A stretch of DNA of 41,530 bases from an uncultured bacterium (GTDB lineage Bacteria; Nitrospirota; Thermodesulfovibrionia; Thermodesulfovibrionales; Dissulfurispiraceae), in NCBI GenBank assembly GCA_937949555.1, contig CALEDV010000004.1:1-41530 (forward strand), in the 5' to 3' direction. This document shows, in pieces, positions 7,384-15,440 of the stretch (positions are counted from its first letter, which is position 1; each line of letters opens with the position of its first letter). Position numbers and translations under genes: made by a program. Under the pieces are notes generated by a model. The model was not told the origin of the DNA, did not search any database, and saw only the letters and a program-made list of their open reading frames with translations.

Positions 7384-8691
7384 TCAGTTCTTCTCTGTAT
7401 GTTTGATGCTTAGTTCTCTTATCTTTTTCTGCAGAAACTGTCTGTACACGCCTAATAGTATGGCTGCCCTTGAGATGTTCCATCCAGACTCATTCAGGGC
7501 TGAGAGTATCACCTCTTTTTCGGTGGTGGTAAGGGCGTCTTTTAGTTTTGGTGTCCTGCGCCTTTGGGTAGGACTATTTTCAAAGAGAAAAGGGGGTAGG
7601 TCTGAGGGTAAGATATCAATGTTGTTTGTGAGCGCCACAGCCCTTTCAATGATATTCTCAAGTTCCCTGACATTGCCTGGGAAGTTGTATCTGTTTAACA
7701 ATGACATCGCCTCTGAAGATATGCCTTTTACTGCGAGGTCTTTTCTCTTGGTAGCATGTTTTTGAATAAAGTGTCTGACTAACAGTGGTAGGTCCTCCAT
7801 CCTGCTCCTTAGGGGCGGCAGGTGTATGTTGATGACATTGAGTCTGTAATAAAGATCATCCCTGAATTGTCCCTTTGATACGAGGTCAGGGATGTTCTTA
7901 TTTGTCGCTGTTATTATTCTAACATCAACCCTTACCTGCTTATTGCCTCCTATCCTCATAAACTCTCCCTCCTGCAGTACCCTGAGTATCTTTGTCTGAA
8001 ATAGGACTGACACATCGGCTATCTCATCCAAAAATAATGTCCCCTCATGGGCGCTTTCAAAGATGCCTTTTTTGGGCATCAAGGCGCCTGTAAAGGCACC
8101 CTTTTCAAAGCCGAAGAGCTCTGATTCAATAAGGGTATCAGGTATTGCCGAGCAGTTAAGGGTAACAAAGGGCTTGTCCTTTCTAAAGCTGAGGCGATGG
8201 ATTGCCCGTGCGATGAGTTCTTTACCTGTGCCGCTTTCTCCTGTAATAAGGACATTGCTGTCTCCAGAGGCAGCCCTTTTAACAATGTTGAAGATCTCCT
8301 GCATCCTCTGGCTGTTGCCAAGTATCTCCTCAAAGCCCTCAGTCTTTGAGTGTGAGACTACACGCCCCTGCAATGCAATCTTTAGTTTATGGGCATCTAA
8401 GGGTTTTTCTATGTAATCTGAGGCCCCTGATTTCAATGCCCTCACTGCCTTTGTTAGTTCTGGATTTGAAAAGGTAATAACTGGCAATACTGAAGTAAGG
8501 GTGGTTAGATTATCCTCCCATCGGTCATCATCTAAATCAAGCAAGGCAAGGTGAAATCTCTTTAGATAATCAACATTTCCTATTTGCTCAGCGGACTTGG
8601 GTTTCTCAACGCCAATGCTGATGCCACAGGAGCTTAGCAAATTTATTATCTCTGCAGTCTCTTTAGATGATATTATTAGCGCCTTTATCAT
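7384..8691 (-). CDS. Sigma54-dependent transcriptional activator with degenerate receiver domain
   Basis: The 435-residue protein has an NtrC-like layout. Residues 1-110 are receiver-like but lack the acidic pair after strand 1 (it reads IISSKE where VDDE is expected), although Asp 52/54 and Lys 96 remain, so normal phosphorylation is doubtful. Residues 122-350 are the AAA+ domain with Walker A GESGTGKE (151-158), GAFTGA loop (198-203, contacts sigma54) and Walker B LFLDE (219-223). The C-terminus has a Fis-type helix-turn-helix (NISRAAILLGVYRQFLQKKI). It is the last gene of the USP-CBS-transporter-carbonic anhydrase operon, 27 bases after the carbonic anhydrase gene. It is a good candidate for binding the TGCAA/TTGCA dyads at 6978-7062 and may regulate its own operon. 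Confidence 0.92.
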   Translation of the reverse strand: MIKALIISSKETAEIINLLSSCGISIGVEKPKSAEQIGNVDYLKRFHLALLDLDDDRWEDNLTTLTSVLPVITFSNPELTKAVRALKSGASDYIEKPLDAHKLKIALQGRVVSHSKTEGFEEILGNSQRMQEIFNIVKRAASGDSNVLITGESGTGKELIARAIHRLSFRKDKPFVTLNCSAIPDTLIESELFGFEKGAFTGALMPKKGIFESAHEGTLFLDEIADVSVLFQTKILRVLQEGEFMRIGGNKQVRVDVRIITATNKNIPDLVSKGQFRDDLYYRLNVINIHLPPLRSRMEDLPLLVRHFIQKHATKRKDLAVKGISSEAMSLLNRYNFPGNVRELENIIERAVALTNNIDILPSDLPPFLFENSPTQRRRTPKLKDALTTTEKEVILSALNESGWNISRAAILLGVYRQFLQKKIRELSIKHTEKN

Positions 8692-8718
8692 TGTCTTGCC
8701 CTCAAGCCCTGCCAGATT

Positions 8719-9435
8719 TTATAGCCTTAGTTCGTGCCTTACATTACTGATGCTTACATAAGATTCATTGGGTGCTGTATAGTTGCATCCATCGGCGCCA
8801 TGGATCTGAATGCCCGTTATCAGGGCATAATCAGCTTTTTCAGGGTCAACCACCTTGTAAATTGCAGATTCTATATCTTTCTGTATAACTGTCCTTGCTT
8901 TTATCGTAACATCCAAAAGATTAAGGCTTTCTGCATAGTCAATTGTCTTGAGTAATCTATGCCTCAGGATGCCCATCTCGACATCATCCTCATCAAACGC
9001 AAGGTTTGTGGTTTTTCTGCTAATCTCATTATGAAAGGCTGCTAAGGCGCCGCAGGCAGTGGATTTATCTATGCCAGGACGGCTGCATAGCCCAAGTTCA
9101 CCCCTAATCCCTATGGCTATATGAGGCAGGGCGTAAAAGACATATCTCCTTTTATCCACATTCTCAGGGGCGTGATGAATGGCAGCATTGAGCGCCGTCT
9201 TGCCTGCTATGAACATACCGCCAAGGCTCGCAAGATTAAATGCCACACCCCAGTATTTACTGACTTTTGCTGAAAAGGATTGAGATATCTCATCCCTGCA
9301 TATACAGACAGAGGCAATAGAGTTTTCTGCACTGAATCCAAAGGCGCTGAGAGATCTAAAGGTTTTCTCTATAAACTCCTCTTCAGTGTAAAATTGTGGA
9401 AAATATTTGGCTATTGCCTCTGCTGCATTGTTCAT
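8719..9435 (-). CDS. LCIB-type (beta-CA-like) carbonic anhydrase
   Basis: The 238-residue protein carries the signature of the LCIB/LCIC family, zinc carbonic anhydrases first known from the algal CO2-concentrating mechanism and also present in bacteria. The proposed zinc ligands are Cys 46 in ICRDE (with the Arg-Asp pair next to it), His 105 in LPHIAIG and Cys 128 in STACGA. Other family blocks are the GGMFIAGKTALNAA loop, the HHAPE motif and YALITGIQIHG near the C-terminus. It would interconvert CO2 and bicarbonate in the cytoplasm. AAAGGGAGG precedes the ATG. It lies 20 bases after a DASS-like anion transporter gene in the same operon, which suggests a joint role in inorganic carbon handling. 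The family call rests on motifs recalled, not a search. Confidence 0.75.
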   Translation of the reverse strand: MNNAAEAIAKYFPQFYTEEEFIEKTFRSLSAFGFSAENSIASVCICRDEISQSFSAKVSKYWGVAFNLASLGGMFIAGKTALNAAIHHAPENVDKRRYVFYALPHIAIGIRGELGLCSRPGIDKSTACGALAAFHNEISRKTTNLAFDEDDVEMGILRHRLLKTIDYAESLNLLDVTIKARTVIQKDIESAIYKVVDPEKADYALITGIQIHGADGCNYTAPNESYVSISNVRHELRL

Positions 9436-9455
9436 ATAAATCCTCCCTTTAGAGA

Positions 9456-10964
9456 TTACTTTGTTAGTATGGGCATCCCGAGCAACGGCCAGAGGCTCAC
9501 AACTGCGAGGGCTATGACTGCTATAAGTATTATGCTCATAGGGATACCGTGTTTAAAGAATTCCCCAGTTGAGAACTGCTTTGACTCATAGGAGATCGCA
9601 TTTGGAGCAGCGCCAATGAGCAGTAAAAAGGGCATACCAGCGGTCGCCAGTGATGCATAGAATATAACATCAGGGGCAACACCAAGATACTTGGCTACTA
9701 CCAATGAAACAGGCAAGGATATGGCAATGGCTGCCACATTCATGATGAAGTTTGTCATGATCAGCACAAAGGTAGCAATTGCAAGAACAAAGACAAGCCA
9801 ATGGGCATTTTGAAACATCACAAGCCAATTTATAGCTAACCACTGGGCAGCCCCTGTCTTCCAGAGACAAAAACCTATGCTCATTGCCCCACTAAACAGC
9901 AGGATGATGTTCCATGGTATCTCCTCAAGCTCTTTAACTGTAAGCACGCCCATAAGGAAGAACAGCAGTGTGGAACACAGCATTATAGAGGCCCTGTCTA
10001 ATGTTGCAAGGGCGGGCACAAAGGACTGTAGTGACATAACTAAAACTACAGCAATCACACAGGTTATCACTATCTTCTCATTCGTTGACATTGGGCCAAG
10101 ACCTTGGTAGAGTTTCTTGACCTTTGCCCTCAGACCAGGGATTTGTTTTTTTTCAGGTTTTAGAAAGAGCATAAAATAGCCCCATATTATGGCAACCATT
10201 ACAGAACCCACTAAGAACATATATTTTGTTAGCTCAAAAAAACCTATATCCCTACCAGTGAACTCTTTAAACATACCTGCTGCAGCAGGACCTCTGGCTG
10301 CCCCAAGGAATGTGATAATACTGCCAGCGCCTGCTGCATAGGCCATGCCTATAAAGAGTGCCTTGCCAAATTTAGTCTGCTTATCGCCTTCACCGTAGAG
10401 GGCATTTATTGCCAACAATATTGGAAAGACCGTTGCAGCAGCGGCGGTATGCGCCATTACGAGGGTTAAGGCAGCGGTAACTACACAACTACCAAGCAGT
10501 ATCATGCTTGTCTTTTCCCCGACCACCTCAAGCATCTTGTAGGCTAACCTCTTTGTTAAACCAGATTTTGTAAAGGCAAGTCCCACTACCACTGACCCAA
10601 AGATGAACATGACAGAGGGGTCCATAAAGTCCCTGAAGGCCTCCTTTGCAGTACGGATGGCAAAGAGCGACTGAAATACGCCAATGGCAAGGCTTGTCAC
10701 ACCGATTGGCAAGACCTCAAAGACCCACCAGGTGCTTGCAAGCAGAAAGAGCGCTATGGCGCCTTTGCCCTCTTTGGTAAGCACAAAGTGTTTGCCTGTG
10801 GGATCAACGGCATCGGGCCATTGGGGCATATAATAAACAGACAAAAAGAGGGTTAGACCCAAAAAAATGAAAAATAACCTCTTATAGTCAATCTTTTTCT
10901 TAGGAACGCCTATGATTATCTCTGCCGGTATCTCAATAAAGGTGGGGGTTCTTGTCTCAGCCAT
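9456..10964 (-). CDS. SLC13/DASS-family anion transporter with unusual ion-site motifs
   Basis: This 502-residue membrane protein has about 11-12 hydrophobic segments and the two-repeat layout of the divalent anion:sodium symporter family, which carries dicarboxylates, citrate or sulfate. The two repeats show AHTAAAA (171-177) and MNVAAIA (408-414) where the family normally has SNT motifs that bind sodium and substrate, and GAAPNAI (451-457) in place of the usual GTPPNA(I). Loss of both canonical SNT motifs suggests a changed ion or substrate, possibly bicarbonate given the carbonic anhydrase next door. The CBS-pair gene overlaps its start by one base (TAATG). ATG 10964 has a GGAGG site within the CBS gene. 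Substrate is inference. Confidence 0.85.
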   Translation of the reverse strand: MAETRTPTFIEIPAEIIIGVPKKKIDYKRLFFIFLGLTLFLSVYYMPQWPDAVDPTGKHFVLTKEGKGAIALFLLASTWWVFEVLPIGVTSLAIGVFQSLFAIRTAKEAFRDFMDPSVMFIFGSVVVGLAFTKSGLTKRLAYKMLEVVGEKTSMILLGSCVVTAALTLVMAHTAAAATVFPILLAINALYGEGDKQTKFGKALFIGMAYAAGAGSIITFLGAARGPAAAGMFKEFTGRDIGFFELTKYMFLVGSVMVAIIWGYFMLFLKPEKKQIPGLRAKVKKLYQGLGPMSTNEKIVITCVIAVVLVMSLQSFVPALATLDRASIMLCSTLLFFLMGVLTVKELEEIPWNIILLFSGAMSIGFCLWKTGAAQWLAINWLVMFQNAHWLVFVLAIATFVLIMTNFIMNVAAIAISLPVSLVVAKYLGVAPDVIFYASLATAGMPFLLLIGAAPNAISYESKQFSTGEFFKHGIPMSIILIAVIALAVVSLWPLLGMPILTK

Positions 10965-11485
10965 TATTCCTCCGTTAACATTATCGATGAAAGTTCTTTG
11001 AATACATCAAAGATTGTAACAACTCCAATAAGCCTCTTTTTGTCCTCTAACACCGATAGAAAAGTCAGATCATGAAACAGCATAAGGTATGCAGCCTTTG
11101 TTATGGCATCCTCTGGTTCAACGAAGGCCTTTAGCGGCGTGTAATACCTGCTTATCTTCTCTTCACTGAATCTCTTTGACTGGTCGTCCAATACGGTATC
11201 CCATAACTCCGCAAGGGCAGCCTCATTTTCAAGGACTACCTGTGCAGAGCCCACAGGGTGCAAGAATTGAGGCGCTAATCCCTTTATAAACTCTTTGAGG
11301 CATAGAGAGCCAATCAGGTCTTTGTTTTCGCCATATATCAGAAAACCGACGCCTTGAATATCCCCTTTATCTGGATGTTTGTCCCTTAAGGTCTTAAGTG
11401 CCTCCTTGATTGTAAAAGTGGCAGGCACTACGAGTAGTCTGTCTTTTGGGATAAGGATGTCTTTGACTTTTTTATGTGTTTCCAT
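10964..11485 (-). CDS. CBS-domain pair protein
   Basis: This 173-residue protein holds two CBS modules, about residues 1-75 (VKDILIPKDRLLVVPATFT... then SLCLKEFI) and 110-170 (AFVEPEDAITKAAYLM... then LIGVVTIFDVFKEL). CBS pairs bind adenine nucleotides such as AMP, ATP or cyclic nucleotides and gate transporters or enzymes. The stop overlaps the start of the anion transporter gene, so it is translationally coupled and is probably a cytosolic regulatory subunit of that transporter. It begins 87 bases after the USP gene in the same operon. The ligand cannot be read from the sequence. The ribosome site before ATG 11485 is only weakly visible (GGGG about 7 bases upstream). Confidence 0.85.
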   Translation of the reverse strand: METHKKVKDILIPKDRLLVVPATFTIKEALKTLRDKHPDKGDIQGVGFLIYGENKDLIGSLCLKEFIKGLAPQFLHPVGSAQVVLENEAALAELWDTVLDDQSKRFSEEKISRYYTPLKAFVEPEDAITKAAYLMLFHDLTFLSVLEDKKRLIGVVTIFDVFKELSSIMLTEE

Positions 11486-11572
11486 TGTAACCCCTTTGAT
11501 GTAGATATAGTTAAAGGGAAGCAGAGGGCAGGGCGCCCTTCACTTCCCTTTGAGTGATTGATCTAATATAAG

Positions 11573-11998
11573 TTATTGCTTTACGCTGACAGCTGATGGC
11601 TCAAACTCTGGCCCTGTGTAGATGCCCTTCTCGCAAAGGGTGGGCAGATACTTTTTAACTATAGAGCTAAAGCTCGTTGGGCATAGGAGTGAATCGATCT
11701 TTTCCTCCTTTATGGTCTTGGCAATAACCTTCTCTGGGTCACCTTCTGCCTGCACTATAAAGGCTTTGATGCCCTTTGCCTCAGTCTTCACTATGCCCTC
11801 TGCCTCACTTAGATACCTTGTCATCTCCTTCCTTGCATATTCCTCTGCCTGTGGAATAGCGTCATAATCTACGAAGATCTCCCTGTTGAATATGCTTAAT
11901 ATTACCAGTTCTCCACCGTTGTCCTGAACCTTCTTCATACCATGCCTTAAGGCATCCTTTGCATTTAATGTTCCATCATAGGGCACTAATACTTTCAT
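11573..11998 (-). CDS. Universal stress protein-like, lacking the ATP-binding motif
   Basis: The 141-residue protein has the Usp alpha/beta fold signature: strand KVLVPYDGT, helix NAKDALRHG, then strand LVILSIF and AFIVQAEGDPEKVIAKTI. The GxxGxxxxxxxxxG(S/T) loop of ATP-binding members is missing; the corresponding stretch reads CPTSFSSIVKKYLP. It is therefore likely a UspA-type, non-ATP protein. It is the first gene of the operon and has a strong AAGGAGG site 9 bases before the ATG, behind an apparent sigma54 promoter. It is clearly related to the N-terminal half of the 273-residue USP protein at 15441-16262 (shared YDAIP, GIKA and EGD blocks). Function in the transporter operon is inferred to be regulatory. 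Confidence 0.85.
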   Translation of the reverse strand: MKVLVPYDGTLNAKDALRHGMKKVQDNGGELVILSIFNREIFVDYDAIPQAEEYARKEMTRYLSEAEGIVKTEAKGIKAFIVQAEGDPEKVIAKTIKEEKIDSLLCPTSFSSIVKKYLPTLCEKGIYTGPEFEPSAVSVKQ

Positions 11999-12048
11999 TG
12001 TCTTATCCTCCTTGGGGTTGTTTGTTTAATCAATCTTGATGAGAGATA

Positions 12049-12064
12049 AGCATTTGTCGTGCCA
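12049..12064 (-). promoter_or_regulatory. Sigma54 (-24/-12) promoter for the USP-CBS-transporter-carbonic anhydrase operon
   Basis: Read on the minus strand: TGGCAC, five bases, then ATGCT. The -24 half is perfect; the -12 half keeps the essential GC and differs from TTGCT at one base. Expected start is near 12038, giving a leader of about 40 bases before the ATG at 11998. Two repeated sites lie 60-110 bases upstream. Confidence 0.65.
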
Positions 12065-12114
12065 ATACAATAAGGCATTGATATAAAACAAACTATGGAT
12101 AAGATGAAATATTT

Positions 12115-12160
12115 TTACTGCATATGCCAGCGCAATAAATTACTGCATAGGCGCGTGCAA
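12115..12160 (-). promoter_or_regulatory. Direct-repeat enhancer sites (TTACTGCATA...)
   Basis: Two copies of TTACTGCATA, each followed by a GC-rich stretch ending GCGCAA or GTGCAA, start at 12115 and 12140, 25 bases apart. They lie 77-122 bases upstream of the predicted sigma54 start, between the promoter and the stop of the NtrC-type regulator gene (12172). The TTACTGC core recurs at 16471 upstream of the second USP gene. Confidence 0.5.
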
Positions 12161-12171
12161 ACTTTTATAGA

Positions 12172-13575
12172 TTATCGGTCTTCATCCCCAGTAATGGTGA
12201 TATTGTTGAGTTCGATGCCCAGCAGTTTGATCTTTTGCTGTAGATTTTGTCTGTGGATGTTCAATATCCTTGCAGCCTCAGAGATGTTGCCCTTAGAGCT
12301 AACCAAGGCTGACATAATCAGTCCCCTTTCAAACTGTATCTTTGCATCCCTGAGTGGCATTAGAGATATCTTTTGGGTCTCCTCAGACATAGCCTTGCCC
12401 TCTTCAATGTATTTAGGCAGATCTGGGTATTCTATAGAATTGCCTGTGGCAAAGGCCATTGCATACTCAATAATGTTTTCTAACTCCCTTACATTGCCTG
12501 GATAGTGGTAGTTTAACAGCACCTGTAGGGCATCACGGGATATGGAGTCAACGCTTTTACTGACTGATTTGCCCTTGTGTTTCTGGATGAAGTGATTGAC
12601 GAGCATTGGGACATCCTCTTTTCTCATCCTAAGGGGAGGCATTATGATGGGTATCACATTGAGCCTGTAATAGAGGTCTTCCCTGAACTGTTTATCTGCA
12701 ATAGCCTTAGCAAGATTTCTGTTCGTAGCGGCAATGACCCTTACATTTACCTTGCGTTGCTGCACATCGCCAACCCTCTGAAAATCGCCGTCTTGCAGCA
12801 CCCTGAGTAGTTTTACTTGCATTATCAAGGGGAGTTCTCCTATCTCATCTAAGAATAAAGTGCCCTTGTCAGCCTCTTCGACCATGCCCTTCTTTTCGGC
12901 CACTGCACCCGTAAAGGCACCCTTTGCATGACCAAAGAACTCGGACTCCATTAGCCCCTCTGGAATAGCGCCGCAATTTACAACAACAAACTTGCGTTTT
13001 GCCCTTATGCTGTTGCTATGAACCGCCCTGGCAACAAGCTCCTTTCCAGTGCCACTCTCTCCAGTAATCAGCACATTGCTGTCACTTGAGGCTGCATGAC
13101 GCATGATCCTGAATATCTCGTGCATCTTTTCGCTATTTCCAATAATATTCTGGAAGGAAAACCTTGACTCTACCTGTGTCCTGAGGGTTATGTTTTCATG
13201 CTCCAATCTCTTGCGTTCTAAAGCCCTTCTTATGGGTATGCGCACCTCGTCAGGGGTGAAGGGTTTAGGGATATAATCATAAACGCCATCCTTAATGGCG
13301 TTTACCGCTGCTTGTACAGTTGCATAGGCAGTGATGATTATAAAAATGGATTCAGGAGACAACTCCCTTGCCTGCCTGAAGAGTTCCATGCCGTCAATCT
13401 CTGGCATCTTGAGATCGGAGATAATAATATCGAAGGTCTTGGACTTTATCTGCTCAAGCGCCGTAAGACTGCTCATAGTAGTGAATACCTCTATGTCTTC
13501 AGTCTCAAGGATCGCCTTTACTGCCTCTAATATGCTCGCTTCATCGTCAACTACTATCGCCCTAATTGTCTCCAT
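12172..13575 (-). CDS. NtrC-family response regulator, sigma54-dependent activator
   Basis: The 467-residue protein has an intact receiver (acidic pocket Asp 10/11, phosphoacceptor Asp 54 in ISDLKMP, Thr 82, Lys 104), a central AAA+ domain (Walker A GESGTGKE 172-179; GAFTGA 219-224; Walker B FLDE about 241-244) and a C-terminal Fis-type helix-turn-helix (NISEAARILNIHRQNLQQKI). It should be phosphorylated by the sensor kinase encoded immediately upstream, whose gene overlaps it by 14 bases, and then open sigma54 promoters. The nearest targets are the promoter at 12049-12064 with repeats at 12115-12160, and possibly the second USP gene. Sequence resemblance is to the ZraR/AtoC type; the signal is unknown. 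The stop lies only 12 bases from the repeats. Confidence 0.95.
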   Translation of the reverse strand: METIRAIVVDDEASILEAVKAILETEDIEVFTTMSSLTALEQIKSKTFDIIISDLKMPEIDGMELFRQARELSPESIFIIITAYATVQAAVNAIKDGVYDYIPKPFTPDEVRIPIRRALERKRLEHENITLRTQVESRFSFQNIIGNSEKMHEIFRIMRHAASSDSNVLITGESGTGKELVARAVHSNSIRAKRKFVVVNCGAIPEGLMESEFFGHAKGAFTGAVAEKKGMVEEADKGTLFLDEIGELPLIMQVKLLRVLQDGDFQRVGDVQQRKVNVRVIAATNRNLAKAIADKQFREDLYYRLNVIPIIMPPLRMRKEDVPMLVNHFIQKHKGKSVSKSVDSISRDALQVLLNYHYPGNVRELENIIEYAMAFATGNSIEYPDLPKYIEEGKAMSEETQKISLMPLRDAKIQFERGLIMSALVSSKGNISEAARILNIHRQNLQQKIKLLGIELNNITITGDEDR

Positions 13576-15229
13576 TTATTGGTAACCTCACCGTAAAAGT
13601 TGTCCCTTCGCCTACCTTGCTTGAGACATTGATTGTGCCGCCGTGTTTTTTAATGATTCCATAGCTGACCGCAAGACCCAATCCTGTGCCCTTTGACTGC
13701 TCCTTAGTAGAAAAGAAGGGGTCAAAGATCCTTCCCAAATACTCCTCGGGTATGCCCACCCCAGAGTCTGATATGATTATTTCTACGGCATTCTCTGCCT
13801 TTCTTGTGGTCACCTCTATCTTGCCAGGCTTTATTATGGCATGAGTGGCATTTAAAAGCATATTGAGCATAACCTGTGTTAGCCTGTCTGGGTCTATCTG
13901 TATCTTTGGCAGGTCCTCTGCTAAAGTCAATATTATCTGAATATCATGGAAAATCTCCTGCTCTGTGAGTGTCTTAACAGCCTCATTCACGGGTTTGTTT
14001 ACATCCATCTCTACCAGATTTATTGGCGTTTCCTTTGCAAAGGTCAGTAATTGTCTAACTATCTCCCTTGCCCTAACGGTTTCTCTTACCATTATACTTA
14101 GCTTCTCCTTATTGGGGTCATCCTCAGAGGCCTTTTCTAACATCAAGGTTGAGAAGGTGAGCACTGATGTCAAGGGATTGCTTATCTCATGGGCAATCCC
14201 AGATGCCAATATCCCAACAGAGGCGAGTTTCTCAGCGCCTACTAACTGTTTTTGCTTTTCCTTTAACTGTCTGAAGGCATTGTCAAGGTTGACCATTGTT
14301 TGATGGAGTCTTTCTATCATTATGTTAAAGGATCTCTGAAGTGATGCAAGCTCGTCATTGCCCCTAACATCCTCAATCCTATCCGGGAAATCTCCCTCGG
14401 CTATCCTCCTTGTGGTTGCCTCTAAGTTTAGCAGTGGTTTTATAACTGTTATGGCAAATCTAATGCTGACAACTAAGCCTATAAAAAGCGCTGTCAAGAA
14501 TGCCATTAGGAGTATTATCATAGCCCTTTTGATCATTAAGTTGATGTCGCTCTTTTCCTTATTTGTGAAATTGACGGTAAACTCCTGAATCTCCCGTGCC
14601 TTTATGCGCATAGAGTCAACTAAATTACCCTCCTCTGTGAAGAAAGAAAAAAGTCTATTTATCGTCTTCTTGTATCTCTCAAGATTATTATTATGCCCCA
14701 ATAGAGATATAACTTTAACAACCTGAAGATAACTTTCCTTGCTTCTATTTGCCACAAAGTTTCTCTCCGCTGAATTCAGTTCAGCCAGAAGCATTGGCGC
14801 TGTTAGGATCATTTCCTTTGATATTATGGCACCGTATTTAATGAGTAACTTCATATCTTCATCTTGCTGATTATTGTTATCCACTATCTTCATAAAGGTA
14901 TTTTCATAATCTTCTATGGACAGCTTGAGATTGTTGTAATTGTCCTGTCCTATCTGGATTACAAACTCAAGTCTTATGTCTTCTATCTCCTGCTTAAGTA
15001 TCTGCATCTGGGAGTGAAATTCTTTGAGCTCTTCAATGCTCTTGTAGAGCAAGAAATTTTTCTCATGTCTGCGGGCATCGAGCATCCTGCTGGAAATGTC
15101 ATTAACAATGGATACAATATGGAGCTTCTCAGAGATTAACTTAAACTGCCAGAAGATGAGCAGCCCTACAGTTACTCCAGATATGATGTAGCATATAATC
15201 CCAATGTATAGCTTGTCTCTTATCTTCAT
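13562..15229 (-). CDS. Membrane sensor histidine kinase, helical periplasmic domain
   Basis: The 555-residue kinase has TM1 (about 7-28), a periplasmic all-helical domain (30-230), TM2 (234-257), a HAMP linker (258-312), a HisKA dimerisation domain with the phospho-His 347 in GIAHEISNPL, and a HATPase domain with DSGVGIP and GTGLGLAVS. The periplasmic part begins with ARRHEKNFLLY, which resembles the HBM sensor fold that binds small organic acids in some chemoreceptors and kinases. It is the cognate partner of the downstream regulator by overlap and order. The start ATG has no clear ribosome site, unlike most genes here, so the exact start is less certain. It would report an extracytoplasmic signal to sigma54 promoters. 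Confidence 0.92.
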   Translation of the reverse strand: MKIRDKLYIGIICYIISGVTVGLLIFWQFKLISEKLHIVSIVNDISSRMLDARRHEKNFLLYKSIEELKEFHSQMQILKQEIEDIRLEFVIQIGQDNYNNLKLSIEDYENTFMKIVDNNNQQDEDMKLLIKYGAIISKEMILTAPMLLAELNSAERNFVANRSKESYLQVVKVISLLGHNNNLERYKKTINRLFSFFTEEGNLVDSMRIKAREIQEFTVNFTNKEKSDINLMIKRAMIILLMAFLTALFIGLVVSIRFAITVIKPLLNLEATTRRIAEGDFPDRIEDVRGNDELASLQRSFNIMIERLHQTMVNLDNAFRQLKEKQKQLVGAEKLASVGILASGIAHEISNPLTSVLTFSTLMLEKASEDDPNKEKLSIMVRETVRAREIVRQLLTFAKETPINLVEMDVNKPVNEAVKTLTEQEIFHDIQIILTLAEDLPKIQIDPDRLTQVMLNMLLNATHAIIKPGKIEVTTRKAENAVEIIISDSGVGIPEEYLGRIFDPFFSTKEQSKGTGLGLAVSYGIIKKHGGTINVSSKVGEGTTFTVRLPINGDN

Positions 15230-15369
15230 ATTAAAAATATGCCAAACTTACTAACCTTAATGGGTTCAATCAATCCATAGGGATAGACAGTTCACCAATT
15301 TCAGGGGAGAATATCTCCTTTCCTTCCTCATTGAGGGAGTTTAGCGCGACCTGTTTGTTGCCTCTATTT

Positions 15370-15397
15370 TTTATACTCAAAAACACCTTTATAACAA
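15370..15397 (-). promoter_or_regulatory. Sigma70-type promoter for the sensor kinase-regulator operon
   Basis: On the minus strand TTGTTA (15397-15392) and TATAAA (15375-15370) are 16 bases apart. The kinase ATG follows about 140 bases later. A perfect 13-base inverted repeat, GGAGATATTCTCC (15318-15306), lies in the leader and could be an operator or a short RNA hairpin. Nothing else is visible in 15230-15440. Confidence 0.4.
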
Positions 15398-15440
15398 GCC
15401 TTATTTTAACCCTATAAACTTGTTTAGTTTTCGTCATTTT

